Shown here piece by piece: positions 1 to 7,463 of a DNA stretch of 42,308 nucleotides. The stretch's first letter is position 1. The number at the start of each line of letters is the position of its first letter. Source of the DNA: a virus. A program made the position numbers and the translations under genes. The notes beneath the pieces were generated by a model. That model was given only the letters and a program-made list of their open reading frames with translations. It searched no databases and was not told where the DNA came from. The stretch covers positions 1-42,308 of IMG/VR virus record IMGVR_UViG_3300037222_000103. One strand, written 5' to 3'.

Positions 1-374
1 TCCGCGCCGCTCAGGTCCGCGCCGCGCAGGTCCGCGCCGCGCAGGTCCGCGCCGCGCAGGTCCGCGCCGCTCAGGTCCGCGTCGCTCAGGTCCGCGCCGC
101 GCAGGTCCGCGCCGCTCAGGTTCGCGTCGCTCAGGTTCGCGCCGCTCAGGTCCGCGTCGCTCAGGTCCGCGTAGCTCAGGTTCGCGCCGCGCAGGTCCGC
201 GCCGCTCAGGTTCGCGTCGCTCAGGTCCGCGTAGCGCAGGTCCGCGCCGCGCAGGTCCGCGCCGCTCAGGTTCGCGTCGCTCAGGTCCGCGCCGCTCAGG
301 TCCGCGCCGCGCAGGTCCGCGCCGCTCAGGTTCGCGTCGCTCAGGTTCGCGCCGCGCAGGTCCGCGCCGCGCAG
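1..374 (-). repeat. Tandem 15-bp repeat coding for pentapeptides
   Basis: About 25 head-to-tail 15-bp units differ only at a few positions (gcc/gtc/gta and ctc/cgc), so synonymous and non-synonymous drift is very small. The near identity at DNA level suggests recent growth by slippage or unequal crossing over within the pentapeptide gene. Confidence 0.9.
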
Positions 375-665
375 TAACTCAATAACTTGCTCCGGGCTGG
401 AATTGCCGGAATTTAGCAATCCGGCAACGCAAACGTGAAGATGGCTTTGGGCGGACCATTCCGGCGTCGGGCCTGATGATGCCGGGCCATTTCCAGTGGC
501 GATTGATGCGGCACCCCACATACAGCAAGAGGTTCCGCAATCCCAATTGGATTGATCGTACTTCCTCGTGGTGCCGTCAATTGGTTTTGGTTCGCTGGCT
601 TCTTTTGCCCATTCGGCGGCTTTCTTGATTTCTTCCAGCGTGATTTTCTTTTCGTAGTCTTGCAT
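1..665 (-). CDS. Pentapeptide-repeat protein, C-terminus cut by window edge
   Basis: The reading frame opens at an ATG at 665 preceded by GGAGAAAACC, a good ribosome binding site, and stays open to base 1. Residues 1 to about 95 form a unique N-terminal part (begins [20 protein letters not shown], with a Cys-rich [10 protein letters not shown] stretch). From about residue 97 it becomes an uninterrupted run of some 25 pentapeptides of the A(D/N)L(S/R)(G/D/Y) type. Pentapeptide repeats fold as a right-handed square beta helix; some members mimic DNA and bind gyrase, others have no known role. It lies at the distal end of the minus-strand early-type gene string. Function is not assignable. The repeat class is certain; the true 3' end lies outside the window. 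Confidence 0.88.
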   Translation of the reverse strand, partial: MQDYEKKITLEEIKKAAEWAKEASEPKPIDGTTRKYDQSNWDCGTSCCMWGAASIATGNGPASSGPTPEWSAQSHLHVCVAGLLNSGNSSPEQVIELLRGADLRGANLSDANLSGADLRGADLSGADLSDANLSGADLRGADLRYADLSDANLSGADLRGANLSYADLSDADLSGANLSDANLSGADLRGADLSDADLSGADLRGADLRGADLRGADLSGA

Positions 666-699
666 GGTTTTCTCCGGTTGACTGTCAACGTGGGCGGAG

Positions 700-744
700 A
701 GCCGTGGACGGAATCGAACCGTCATTCCCACTTTTACGCGGGAA
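700..744 (-). other. tRNA-like T-arm and acceptor 3' strand, no complete tRNA
   Basis: On the minus strand, a 5-bp T-stem with a TTCGATT loop (707..723) is followed by a 7-nt acceptor-like strand (700..706). A 7-bp hairpin (725..744) lies just before it. I cannot find the matching 5' acceptor strand, D-arm or anticodon arm upstream, so this is not a complete tRNA. A tRNA 3' fragment is what a phage attachment site often looks like; a chance match is also possible. The rest of 666..922 holds no gene that I can support. Confidence 0.3.
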
Positions 745-922
745 CACAACCATGTCGCGGCGAAAGTGCCGGGATTCACCGAATCCGGCGGCCAAAGCGA
801 AGCCATTTTGGACCTCGTTAGGGTTACATCGCTCTGCGGAGCTGGGGCTTATCGATCCCCAGACGTTCGATTGGCGTGCTTTGCACGCGATATTTTGCGG
901 CAAGTCAAGCACGCCGGCGGTG

Positions 923-1141
923 TCAAGCGGGCTTTTTGCTTAGAGCGTCTATCAATGCATCGGCGTAGGAAACTGCTCGCTTTGCCGCGATCGCTACCGA
1001 GGGGCCGGCCGTTGCACCATCGGCTTGCATCGCCAGATATCCGGCGAGGGCTGCGGTCGCGATACGTTCGCGCTGGTCTGGCATGTTCTCCCAGATTGTG
1101 TGCAGGACGGCGCAAATCTCTTGGGCGTCTTCGTTGCTCAT
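923..1141 (-). CDS. Small conserved phage protein, YADALI type
   Basis: A 72-residue protein. The start at 1141 is chosen over an in-frame ATG eight codons upstream because GGGAGAACCAACT precedes it. It is mostly helical, with an Ala-rich centre and a C-terminal AAKRAVSYADALIDALSKK stretch. That ending resembles the small protein at 7435..7641 (AYAYADAMLEER), so the two look like distant paralogs. I know such tails only from uncharacterised phage proteins. It is the fourth gene of the minus-strand string starting near 2019. No function can be given. Confidence 0.72.
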   Translation of the reverse strand: MSNEDAQEICAVLHTIWENMPDQRERIATAALAGYLAMQADGATAGPSVAIAAKRAVSYADALIDALSKKPA

Positions 1142-1179
1142 AGTTGGTTCTCCCTTTGTTTTCATGTTCAGTTGCCGAT

Positions 1180-1467
1180 TCAGTTGCCGAAAGTAACGTC
1201 ACTCTCGGCTATCCCACCAATTTCGGCGGCCAACTTAATTGCCGCACGTTCGTTCGTCTTCTTTTTTCCGCGTGGGTCACCAGGAAAACCGAGACCGTGG
1301 TATTCGCTTACCGCGTTAGTCTCGCTGCCGTCCGGATTCGCCCAATAATCCGAGTAACGCGCGATCCAGCCGGTTTCCGGTGTCGCCCATTCCGGGCGGT
1401 GGCACGATGGGATTTCTCCGTAATAGACGTGTACTCGACGCTTTGACGTTATGGCTTTATCGATCAT
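1180..1467 (-). CDS. Hypothetical small protein
   Basis: A 95-residue protein whose ATG is preceded by AAAAGGAGAAACG, one of the best ribosome binding sites in this string. It is rich in aromatic and charged residues (HVYYGEIPSCHRPEW, ARYSDYWANPDGSE) and ends in an Ala-rich helix. No family is recognised. It sits between 1532..1777 and 923..1141 on the same strand, with gaps of a few tens of bases, so it is probably co-transcribed from the promoter near 2063. Confidence 0.7.
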   Translation of the reverse strand: MIDKAITSKRRVHVYYGEIPSCHRPEWATPETGWIARYSDYWANPDGSETNAVSEYHGLGFPGDPRGKKKTNERAAIKLAAEIGGIAESDVTFGN

Positions 1468-1531
1468 CGTTTCTCCTTTTGAGGTAAGGCGAGCGCTGGG
1501 TTAAGAGCGGCGATTCCGTGCGCCTGCGGTG

Positions 1532-1777
1532 TCACGATGCGCGATGCCCGACGCGCCGGCCGTCCGGGAAATGTCGGTAGATAATCCAGCAACCGCAAAG
1601 CTCTCCGCCGCCGTCGGATTTTTGCAACGTCAATTCGAGATAGGAGTCGGATAACTGGATTGTCGGACGCTTGGGCGAGTAGTTTCCGAGTTCGGCGGCT
1701 TTCGCTCGCAAGTGCCGTAGTCCGGTAGCGAGTTCGGCGCTGTGGGGTATCCTGGTTGTCGTGGTTTTCTTTTTCAT
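1532..1777 (-). CDS. Hypothetical small protein
   Basis: An 81-residue protein. The ATG at 1777 follows GACGGAGAAAAAA, which decides the start; the longer upstream frame overlaps the next gene and has no such signal. It begins MKKKTTTTRIPHSAELATGL, basic and Thr-rich, followed by a helical segment (HLRAKAAELGNY) and a beta-rich end with two Cys (ELCGCWIIYRHFPDG). No family is recognised. It lies 11 bp after the gene at 1789..2019. Confidence 0.65.
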   Translation of the reverse strand: MKKKTTTTRIPHSAELATGLRHLRAKAAELGNYSPKRPTIQLSDSYLELTLQKSDGGGELCGCWIIYRHFPDGRRVGHRAS

Positions 1778-1788
1778 TTTTTTCTCCG

Positions 1789-2019
1789 TCAATAGTTCGA
1801 ATTCGGGTTTTCGGACCAGTCGCGATACATTTCTGCTTCGGCGGAAACTGCCGCAACTTTCGCAAGCCCCCACAGTTTCATATCTTCGGTGTCGATCTTT
1901 CCAGCGACAACGCTCCATGTTTTTTTTTCACCATCGAATGTTCCACCGCGTTTTTTCAACAGCTTGACGGCTTGTTGGAAATTTCTTCCGCTCGCAGTGA
2001 TTTTGAATTGGTCGTTCAT
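1789..2019 (-). CDS. Small protein related to a domain in the portal-helicase
   Basis: A 76-residue protein, the first gene after the minus-strand promoter at 2063..2090. Residues 7 to 40 (ITASGRNFQQAVKLLKKRGG, then TFDGEKKTWSV) follow the same plan as a C-terminal segment of the giant portal-helicase protein (VSGNTYAHKDKIKSAGGKWD, then RGVWTIS). The plan is a short strand, a helix, then Gly-Gly and an aromatic turn before Trp. Such modules occur as stand-alone proteins or as tails of larger phage and plasmid proteins; their role is unknown. The ribosome binding site (GGACGAACG) is weak. Confidence 0.7.
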   Translation of the reverse strand: MNDQFKITASGRNFQQAVKLLKKRGGTFDGEKKTWSVVAGKIDTEDMKLWGLAKVAAVSAEAEMYRDWSENPNSNY

Positions 2020-2062
2020 CGTTCGTCCATTTCGTTTGTGTTTCTTTTTCCCTTACACTTAC

Positions 2063-2090
2063 ATCATACTCGCGTTTGGAAATAAGTCAA
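2063..2090 (-). promoter_or_regulatory. Sigma70-type promoter for the minus-strand early-type genes
   Basis: On the minus strand, TTGACT (2085..2090) and TATGAT (2063..2068) are separated by 16 bp. Transcription would begin near 2056 and run through 2019 to 1. The -35 box nearly touches the palindrome at 2094..2108, so a bound regulator there would control it. Confidence 0.7.
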
Positions 2091-2093
2091 CAC

Positions 2094-2122
2094 CTATTTT
2101 GAAAATAGTTGAAAGTATTTTC
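2094..2122. promoter_or_regulatory. Two adjacent inverted repeats, putative operators
   Basis: 2094..2108 is a perfect odd palindrome, CTATTTT-G-AAAATAG. Two bases on, 2111..2122 (GAAAGTATTTTC) is a 10-of-12 palindrome. They lie between two divergent promoters and next to a small XRE regulator gene, the usual arrangement of a phage switch. That the regulator at 2181..2441 binds them is inference. Confidence 0.55.
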
Positions 2123-2134
2123 CGCATCGTCGTA

Positions 2135-2162
2135 TTGACTTCGGTCGGATCGGTGGTATTAT
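2135..2162 (+). promoter_or_regulatory. Sigma70-type promoter for the XRE regulator
   Basis: TTGACT (2135..2140), a 16-bp spacer and TATTAT (2157..2162) give a transcript start near 2169, just before AGGAG and the ATG at 2181. The -35 box and spacer match the opposing promoter at 2063..2090. Confidence 0.7.
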
Positions 2163-2180
2163 GTCATCAGGAGTATCAAT

Positions 2181-2441
2181 ATGAGATTCGGAGAAAAAAT
2201 GCGTGAGGCTAGGCTTGGATGCGATTTGACGCAGGCGGAGGCCGCGCGCAGGCTCGGCCTGAAGCAACAGGCGCTTAGCAAGTGGGAGAGCGGGTACAGC
2301 ATCCCGCGTACAGTCGATTTTTTCCTGATGTGCCGCACGTACGGCGTCCGGCCGGAGTATTTCGAGGCTTGCGACTTCCGAGAAGGTGTCAGCGTCAAGC
2401 GTGGGCGTGGCCGGCCGAAGGTGGTGGCCACTGCGGAATGA
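2181..2441 (+). CDS. XRE-family repressor-like regulator with AT-hook tail
   Basis: An 86-residue protein. Residues 4 to about 60 form a lambda Cro/CI-type helix-turn-helix (MREARLGCDLTQAEAARRLG, then LKQQALSKWESG), with the usual Q-S-W-E recognition pattern. The C-terminus ends in KRGRGRPKVV, a canonical AT-hook (RGRP core) that binds the minor groove of AT-rich DNA. It has AGGAG eight bases before the ATG and its own promoter, divergent from the minus-strand gene string. It is the likely lysogeny or early-gene regulator of the element. It lacks a dimerisation/cleavage domain, so RecA-linked induction is not expected. Confidence 0.85.
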   Translation: MRFGEKMREARLGCDLTQAEAARRLGLKQQALSKWESGYSIPRTVDFFLMCRTYGVRPEYFEACDFREGVSVKRGRGRPKVVATAE

Positions 2442-2445
2442 AGTG

Positions 2446-3111
2446 TCAAACCTCCGAGAGCAACAATTCGGCCAATTCGTCCAGCGCCCGCAACAGGGGC
2501 ATCGCCCGCTCATCGGCTCCTAACTCGTGGAAGCAACGCTCCAACGCCGACGAATGCTTTCGGAACCACTGGATGTTGCGCGGTACTTTCGTCTCGGTGC
2601 GTTCAGCAGCTTTGTTCTCGCGCATCGTTTGCAGCGTTTCGTTCAGGCGATCGCAGGCCGCGTCTTCATCGTTGACGGCTTCGGCACCGATCTCGCCCAA
2701 CTCGTCATCGTCGATGTCGCCGATCTCGCCCAGCAAGCGGAATGACAATGGCATGCCGATTTTTCCTATCAGGGATGGCGATATTTTCGCGAGTATTTCG
2801 GCACACTTGATCAAGCGACCGATGTGCCTGCGGCTGACCGGGCATCCTTCGCATTTGACGCTGCGGCAATACGCGGTCCAACTGCTGTGGCTATCGCGGT
2901 AGCTTTCCGTGTCGCGGATACGCGCAAGTAGGGTACCGCATTCTCCTGCATCCATCCAGCGTTGTTGAAGCTCTTCGCCAGCCGAAGCGAAACGCTCCTC
3001 GGCACCGAGATAGGATAGCGCTGAGCCGATGCACGCGGCAACGGCGGCATCGTCGTTCTGGAATTGCTTCAATTCGGCCGGTTGCATCATCAGGGTGGAA
3101 TTCATGGTCAT
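2446..3111 (-). CDS. Hypothetical protein with CxxC and recognition-helix-like segment
   Basis: A 221-residue protein, Ala/Glu-rich and mainly helical. Residues about 70 to 110 (SWTAYCRSVKCEGCPVSRRH, then IGRLIKCAEIL) resemble the segment seen in some phage and plasmid DUF3102-like or ParB-like proteins, where a helix begins after a Ser-Arg-Arg turn. Acidic IGDIDDDELGEIG follows. AAGGAC precedes two possible starts (ATG at 3111 or 3105). It converges with the XRE gene with only four bases between. Function is unknown; a DNA-binding or replication accessory role is a guess. Confidence 0.7.
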   Translation of the reverse strand: MTMNSTLMMQPAELKQFQNDDAAVAACIGSALSYLGAEERFASAGEELQQRWMDAGECGTLLARIRDTESYRDSHSSWTAYCRSVKCEGCPVSRRHIGRLIKCAEILAKISPSLIGKIGMPLSFRLLGEIGDIDDDELGEIGAEAVNDEDAACDRLNETLQTMRENKAAERTETKVPRNIQWFRKHSSALERCFHELGADERAMPLLRALDELAELLLSEV

Positions 3112-3124
3112 TGTCCTTTTGGGG

Positions 3125-3604
3125 TTAAACAGAACGGATCAAATCCTCTAAGCTACGCACCGATGCCGAACGTCCGTACTCGCGTGCATACCGATCGATT
3201 AGCTTCAGTAGTGCTTTCCGATCCTCGTCGTCGAGGGATTTTGCATAGGATTCTTGCTTCTCAGTGCTAAAATGGATTAGGGGACGCACCACGGATTCGT
3301 AGGTTCCAGCGCGCATGGCCGCAAGCGACTTCGGAGTCAGCTTCTTGCGTAAATCGGTGGGTTGCTCTCGGTCATCATAGTCTTTCGGATCGCACGTCCA
3401 GAGGATTGCGGTCAGTACGACGATAGTAACGGGCTGGGGATGCAGGATGGCATGGGTAATTAGCTGGTCATGCAGCGTTTGCAAGTTTTCGCGGTTCAGC
3501 CTTTTTATGATAGTCAACTGCCTCGCCTCAGTCATCGCCAAGAAATCGGCAAGCGCTCCGCCGTCGTCCATTTCGTTTCCCGCCGTCGAATAGGGTAGAC
3601 TCAT
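3125..3604 (-). CDS. Hypothetical helical protein
   Basis: A 159-residue protein if it starts at the ATG at 3604. A more upstream ATG at 3628 would leave almost no leader after the likely -10 box at 3636..3641, and a downstream ATG (MDDGGALADFL) has the better Shine-Dalgarno sequence, so the start is uncertain. The sequence is helical and charged (TEARQLTIIKRLNRENLQTL; DDEDRKALLKLIDRYAREYG). No family is recognised. It is followed 13 bp later by 2446..3111 on the same strand and is divergent from terS. Confidence 0.65.
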   Translation of the reverse strand: MSLPYSTAGNEMDDGGALADFLAMTEARQLTIIKRLNRENLQTLHDQLITHAILHPQPVTIVVLTAILWTCDPKDYDDREQPTDLRKKLTPKSLAAMRAGTYESVVRPLIHFSTEKQESYAKSLDDEDRKALLKLIDRYAREYGRSASVRSLEDLIRSV

Positions 3605-3635
3605 GATGGATGCGCACAACAACGTCATGAGTGGC

Positions 3636-3641
3636 AGTATA
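3636..3641 (-). promoter_or_regulatory. Possible -10 box for the 3604 gene
   Basis: TATACT on the minus strand lies in the terS/3604 divergent gap. No good -35 box sits 16-18 bp upstream; instead CAATTG occurs twice in this interval (beside GGGGCA). A regulator-dependent promoter is possible. Confidence 0.3.
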
Positions 3642-3685
3642 GCAATTGGGGCACAATTGCCCTAAATTATATCGTAAGGTGAAGC

Positions 3686-4264
3686 GTGAGACCGCTGAGT
3701 GATAAGCAAAAGCGATTCGTGCAGGAATACCTCATCGATCAGAACGCGACACAGGCTTACAAGCGCGCGGGTTACAAGGTAAAGAACGATCACGTTGCCC
3801 AAACTTCCGCGCACAACCTCCTGTTAAATTCTGTTATTTCCGAGGCGATCAAGGATGGTATGGCCGATCTTGCCAAGGTCACACGCATCACGGCTGAATA
3901 CGTGCTAACTCGGCTCCGAGAGAACGTCGAGCGAGCCATGCAGATTGAACCAGTGTTAGGCAAGGACGGCATTGAGACCGGCGAGTTTCGCTATGATGGC
4001 GCTGTAGCCAATAAGGGACTGGAATTGCTTGGCAAGCATCTGGGGATATTCGATAAGGTTCCGCCGCTTCAAATCCTGCCGGGCAGTTCCCCAGAGAATC
4101 CGCTTCATGTCAGCACCATCCACGATGTCTCCCCCGGCGCAATTCGATCATTTATCAGCGACCTCCGGCGAGCTGGCATTGGCGGAGCGAGCGTGGCAGG
4201 AATATCACCGGACAGTCTCGCAGAACGAGTGGATTCCAAAGATCCCGTGGCCAAAACCAATTGA
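3686..4264 (+). CDS. terS: Terminase small subunit
   Basis: A 192-residue protein starting with GTG, preceded by AAGGTGAAGC. Residues 1 to about 75 are typical of the Terminase_2 family: LSDKQKRFVQEYLIDQNATQ, then AYKRAGY and a helix with VAQTSAHNLLLN. This part recognises the packaging site on phage DNA and docks the large subunit. The middle contains an oligomerisation-type helical region (AEYVLTRLRENVERAMQ) and FRYDGAVANKGLELLGKHLG, also characteristic. It overlaps the 5' part of terL by about 158 bp in another frame. Confidence 0.9.
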   Translation: MRPLSDKQKRFVQEYLIDQNATQAYKRAGYKVKNDHVAQTSAHNLLLNSVISEAIKDGMADLAKVTRITAEYVLTRLRENVERAMQIEPVLGKDGIETGEFRYDGAVANKGLELLGKHLGIFDKVPPLQILPGSSPENPLHVSTIHDVSPGAIRSFISDLRRAGIGGASVAGISPDSLAERVDSKDPVAKTN

Positions 4265-5597
4265 TGGATTTGACGGTTGCGGGCCATTCCCGAAACAGCA
4301 AGAATTCCTCTTGCATATGTTCACCCGCGAAGTGTTTTTCGGCGGCGCGGGAGGTGGAGGAAAATCTGAGGCACTTTGGTATGCCGCGTTGCAATACGTG
4401 GACGTTCCCGGTTATGCCGCGTTGATATTGCGCCGTACCTATGCCGATCTTGCCAAGCCAGGCGCGTTGATGGATCGTTCGAAGGAAATGCTAGCCGGAA
4501 CATCAGCGCGGTGGAACGAGCGAGACAAGCGCTGGACATTTCCATCTGGTGCCAGCATCTCGTTCGGTTATTTGGACAACGAGAACGACAAATACCAGTA
4601 CGCAAGCGCGGAGTTTCAATTTCTATCGTTCGACGAACTTACGCATTTTTCCGAGTCGCAATATTCGTTCCTTTTCACCCGTCTTCGTAAGAAGTCGGCC
4701 GGTTCCCTTGGCAATGTCCCGCTGCGAATGCGTTCCGCGTCGAATCCAGGCGGCGTTGGGCATGAGTGGGTTTATCGTCGCTTCATTGATGATGCACTGC
4801 GCAAGCCGGGCCGCATCTTTATCCCTGCAAAAATGGATGATAATCCGGCGTTAGACCGGGATGGCTACCGGGAAAGCCTGGCGAACACCGATCCTATTAC
4901 CCGTAGGCAAATCGAGGATGGAGATTGGAATGCGTTCGCCGGTGGTCGATTCAAACGCGAGTGGCTTCGACATTATCGATCGGAACCAGGCTCGAATTGG
5001 CTTCGGTTCGGCGAAAAGCTCTATACCGGCGATGAACTGCAAGATAGGTTCATCACGGTCGATCCCGCCGCCACGGTAAAAACGGTAGCGAAATCCGACC
5101 CAGATTGGACCGTCATCTCAAGTTGGGCGCGCACACCGTGCGGACTGCTCGTATGGCTTGGATGCCGAATGGTGCGCTGTGAGATTCCAGAAATACCGGC
5201 CCATGTCTGGAATGAGTATCAGCGCCATCGCGCAGGCAAAGCCTATGTGGAGGGATTCGGCATCGGCAAGGGGGCGGCGCAGGCGTGCCAGAGGCATTCG
5301 GGGAGGATGAACATCATCGAGTTCGCGCCGACTAAGGATAAACTGGTCACGGCGACAAATGCGATGAACATGATGGAGGCCGGGCGCGTTTGGCTGCCAA
5401 GCGATGTTCCAGGCTTTCCACTGGATGACGTTGAGGCGCAACTCCTGCGGTTCACCGGAAATGCAAAGACGGATTCGCATGACGATATCATTGATACGTT
5501 GAGCCAGGCTGCGAACGTTGTCATGGGCAGGGAGCCGAAGCAGCCCGGCACCGGGTATCGCGGATCAGTGGCCGTCCCTGGGCTAAAAAACCTTTAG
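4107..5597 (+). CDS. terL: Terminase large subunit (packaging ATPase/nuclease)
   Basis: About 496 residues from the ATG at 4107. An in-frame ATG at 4029 lies deep inside terS, and another candidate is 4125; none has a strong Shine-Dalgarno sequence. The ATPase domain has Walker A GGAGGGGKS (residues 79-87) and Walker B LSFDE (D176, E177), followed by the coupling-type segment RSASNPGGVGHEW. The C-terminal nuclease has the expected acidic residues, D319 in ITVDPAA and D459/D460 in DSHDDIIDTL. It cuts the concatemer and pumps DNA into the prohead through the portal at 25001. The portal is unusually far away, 19 kb downstream. Confidence 0.95.
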   Translation: MSAPSTMSPPAQFDHLSATSGELALAERAWQEYHRTVSQNEWIPKIPWPKPIDGFDGCGPFPKQQEFLLHMFTREVFFGGAGGGGKSEALWYAALQYVDVPGYAALILRRTYADLAKPGALMDRSKEMLAGTSARWNERDKRWTFPSGASISFGYLDNENDKYQYASAEFQFLSFDELTHFSESQYSFLFTRLRKKSAGSLGNVPLRMRSASNPGGVGHEWVYRRFIDDALRKPGRIFIPAKMDDNPALDRDGYRESLANTDPITRRQIEDGDWNAFAGGRFKREWLRHYRSEPGSNWLRFGEKLYTGDELQDRFITVDPAATVKTVAKSDPDWTVISSWARTPCGLLVWLGCRMVRCEIPEIPAHVWNEYQRHRAGKAYVEGFGIGKGAAQACQRHSGRMNIIEFAPTKDKLVTATNAMNMMEAGRVWLPSDVPGFPLDDVEAQLLRFTGNAKTDSHDDIIDTLSQAANVVMGREPKQPGTGYRGSVAVPGLKNL

Positions 5598-5618
5598 CCT
5601 GTCCGTTGCCTGTCCGTT
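5581..5618. repeat. Hairpin over the terL stop plus 11-bp tandem repeat
   Basis: GGCTAAA (5581..5587) and TTTAGCC (5593..5599) form a 7-bp stem across the end of terL. GCCTGTCCGTT then occurs twice in tandem (5597..5607, 5608..5618). This is the short gap between convergent genes. It may help terminate, but it lacks a T tract. Confidence 0.5.
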
Positions 5619-5621
5619 CCA

Positions 5622-6875
5622 TCAAAGTGCCGTTATTACAATCGCTGAGTTTGGCTTGAGAACGGGCCTCCCGACGCAGTTTTTGTATTGGAGCGTGAGT
5701 CCGCCGCTGACGACGCCATACGAGTCGAATACTTGCGCCGCGGCGGAGAATAGCTGGATCGGGTTCGTGATCGTCTTCGTGCGCTGGTCCTGATCAAGCG
5801 AGAATACCGCATTATTGCCGAGCACCGTGTTGCCGCCAAGCGTGCCGGTTGAGTTGAACCAGATCGTTCCGCCCTGCGCGGTAATTTGTGCGACGGCTCC
5901 CAAGCCATTGATTATCGTCTTCGCCGCGCCGACTCCCGGATGATTCAACGCCGCGGCGATTGCGGAGTTGATGAAGAGAGACCCACCAAAATTGTTCCAT
6001 GTGTCAATGACGCAACCGATGCCGCACGTCACTTTAGCGCCAGCGTCAATGCGTCCCACGTTGACGCGCGCAGCATCGCCTGCCAACCAAGCAAAACCGA
6101 CGTTGCCGCCAAAAATGTTCCACGCATTCGATGCGTGCGTTCCGCAGAGCAGAACGGCCGGCACTCCCGTTTCCACGCCGCTGCCGCTCGCATCGCATTG
6201 GAACGTGGTTTGCGCGGTTCCGTGGTTGAGTTTTATCATGCCCGATTTGGTGTTCACATAGTCGCTTGTCGCGGTCTGCTGCCAGTATTGGGCGCGGTAT
6301 TCGGGATAGGCCGTGCCGTCGATATTCTCGCGTGTCAGGCCGATCTCAACGTCCTGGGCGGTAATACGCCGCACGGCCAGCAGGACAGCGGATTGGCTGC
6401 TTAGCCCATACTTGAGTCGAGCCCCTTCTTTATCGATAGTGAGCGTATCCGCAGCAGACGGCACGGCACCACCGGAGTAATTAGCGGCAGTGGAAATATC
6501 TTCGGGTCCGCTGCTGACGACCGTGGCCGTGCCAGTGCTTGACGACGCACTGTTGATTGTCGTTCCAGAACTGTTCGTGGCAACAAGGATGTTGCTAGGC
6601 TTGCCAGCCGTAATGTCTGTGGCCGTAATCGTGGCCGTGGTGTTTCCCCAGGTGACCTCTGCGAATTCGGGATAGACCGAACTGCTGAGCGAGGCGAGAT
6701 AGGCCTTGAGCAATGGCAGGAATGTGGCTATCGTCGCCGAGGTGGTGGCATAGGTGACGATCTTCGTGCCGATGGTGACGGTGATGATATCGCCGATTGT
6801 TCCCGCCGTGGCGAACGTCCAGGTCTTGAGACCGGCAACTGTGGCCGCGCCGCCCGTCCAATATATACTCGCCAT
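5622..6875 (-). CDS. Beta-rich phage structural protein, YWTGGA family
   Basis: A 417-residue protein, AGAGG eight bases before its ATG. The N-terminus (MASIYWTGGAATVAGLKTWT) is followed by a small Thr/Ile-rich domain, DISTAANYSGGAVPSAADTL and then Gly/Asn-rich beta-helix-like sequence (NAWNIFGGNVGFAWL; TWNNFGGSLFINSA). I recall proteins with this N-terminus and the GTHASN segment from planctomycete phages, without assigned function; a virion surface or fibre role fits the composition. It lies on the strand opposite to terL and the head genes, so it must be transcribed separately. Confidence 0.7.
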   Translation of the reverse strand: MASIYWTGGAATVAGLKTWTFATAGTIGDIITVTIGTKIVTYATTSATIATFLPLLKAYLASLSSSVYPEFAEVTWGNTTATITATDITAGKPSNILVATNSSGTTINSASSSTGTATVVSSGPEDISTAANYSGGAVPSAADTLTIDKEGARLKYGLSSQSAVLLAVRRITAQDVEIGLTRENIDGTAYPEYRAQYWQQTATSDYVNTKSGMIKLNHGTAQTTFQCDASGSGVETGVPAVLLCGTHASNAWNIFGGNVGFAWLAGDAARVNVGRIDAGAKVTCGIGCVIDTWNNFGGSLFINSAIAAALNHPGVGAAKTIINGLGAVAQITAQGGTIWFNSTGTLGGNTVLGNNAVFSLDQDQRTKTITNPIQLFSAAAQVFDSYGVVSGGLTLQYKNCVGRPVLKPNSAIVITAL

Positions 6876-6914
6876 GTCGATACCTCTCGAATTGTTTACG
6901 GGACAGGGTAGCGT

Positions 6915-7463
6915 TTACGGCGTCATGACAGAGAGCAACGCCGCGCGGCAGATGATATCCGGCGCGTCGGGCCACACGCCATTGACGGGAGGAGAACCGA
7001 ATATCTGATGAAGCAGTTCGCCTAGTTCACGGAAGAACGCAGTTCTCTCTTTTAACGGTTTGTTGCGTCTATTCTGGAACACGTCCCAGGCCGCCCGGAT
7101 GTCCTTGTTCGGCTCCCATGTTTCTTTTTCGATGCCGATCGGAACCGGATCGGTAGGAGGATCAGTAGGGATAAAGTAACAAGGATCAGTCATTGCTTTT
7201 TTTATTGCGTCTTGCTCGCCAGCCTGGTCATTGCATTCGTATTTGAAAACTGGCGTCCATATGTTGCCAAGGTTGATACGACTCCATCCCATGACGTGTA
7301 TCGCCACGGCTTTGGAGAGAGCGTGACCGGACAGGGATAGGATTTCTTCGCGTGTCATGGGAAATACCTCATCAGGAATGATCGAGCCCTCGGCCATGCC
7401 GCTGACGATCTTGGCCGCCACATCACGCAGCCGTTCACGTTGGCTCTGAAACAGCCATTTCAT
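6915..7463 (-). CDS. Hypothetical protein
   Basis: A 182-residue protein. The ATG at 7463 follows GAGGAGCGAAGCC, so the longer frame upstream is not used. It overlaps the end of 7435..7641 by 29 bases in another frame, suggesting translational coupling. It contains helical REEILSLSGHALSKAVAIHV, then WTPVFKYECNDQAGEQDAIK and a C-terminal helix (RTAFFRELGELLHQIFG). No family is recognised. It belongs to a three-gene minus-strand unit with 7435..7641 and 7638..8288. Confidence 0.7.
   Translation of the reverse strand: MKWLFQSQRERLRDVAAKIVSGMAEGSIIPDEVFPMTREEILSLSGHALSKAVAIHVMGWSRINLGNIWTPVFKYECNDQAGEQDAIKKAMTDPCYFIPTDPPTDPVPIGIEKETWEPNKDIRAAWDVFQNRRNKPLKERTAFFRELGELLHQIFGSPPVNGVWPDAPDIICRAALLSVMTP

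Noticed and set aside
1-374. CRISPR-like array of short repeats
   Set aside because: The 15-bp units have no spacers and read as continuous pentapeptides in one frame joined to a protein with a good start at 665.
685-912. Minus-strand open frame of 75 codons over the tRNA-like region
   Set aside because: No ribosome binding site. The translation carries a tRNA-like artefact, and the composition is not coding-like.
2282-2902. Plus-strand open frame of 206 codons
   Set aside because: It runs in a wrong frame through the XRE gene and antisense to 2446..3111; no ribosome binding site and no domain pattern.
4029-4106. Extra N-terminal 26 residues of TerL
   Set aside because: They lie deep within terS in another frame, are Arg-rich, and are not typical of TerL N-termini. 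The later ATG is preferred although its signal is weak.
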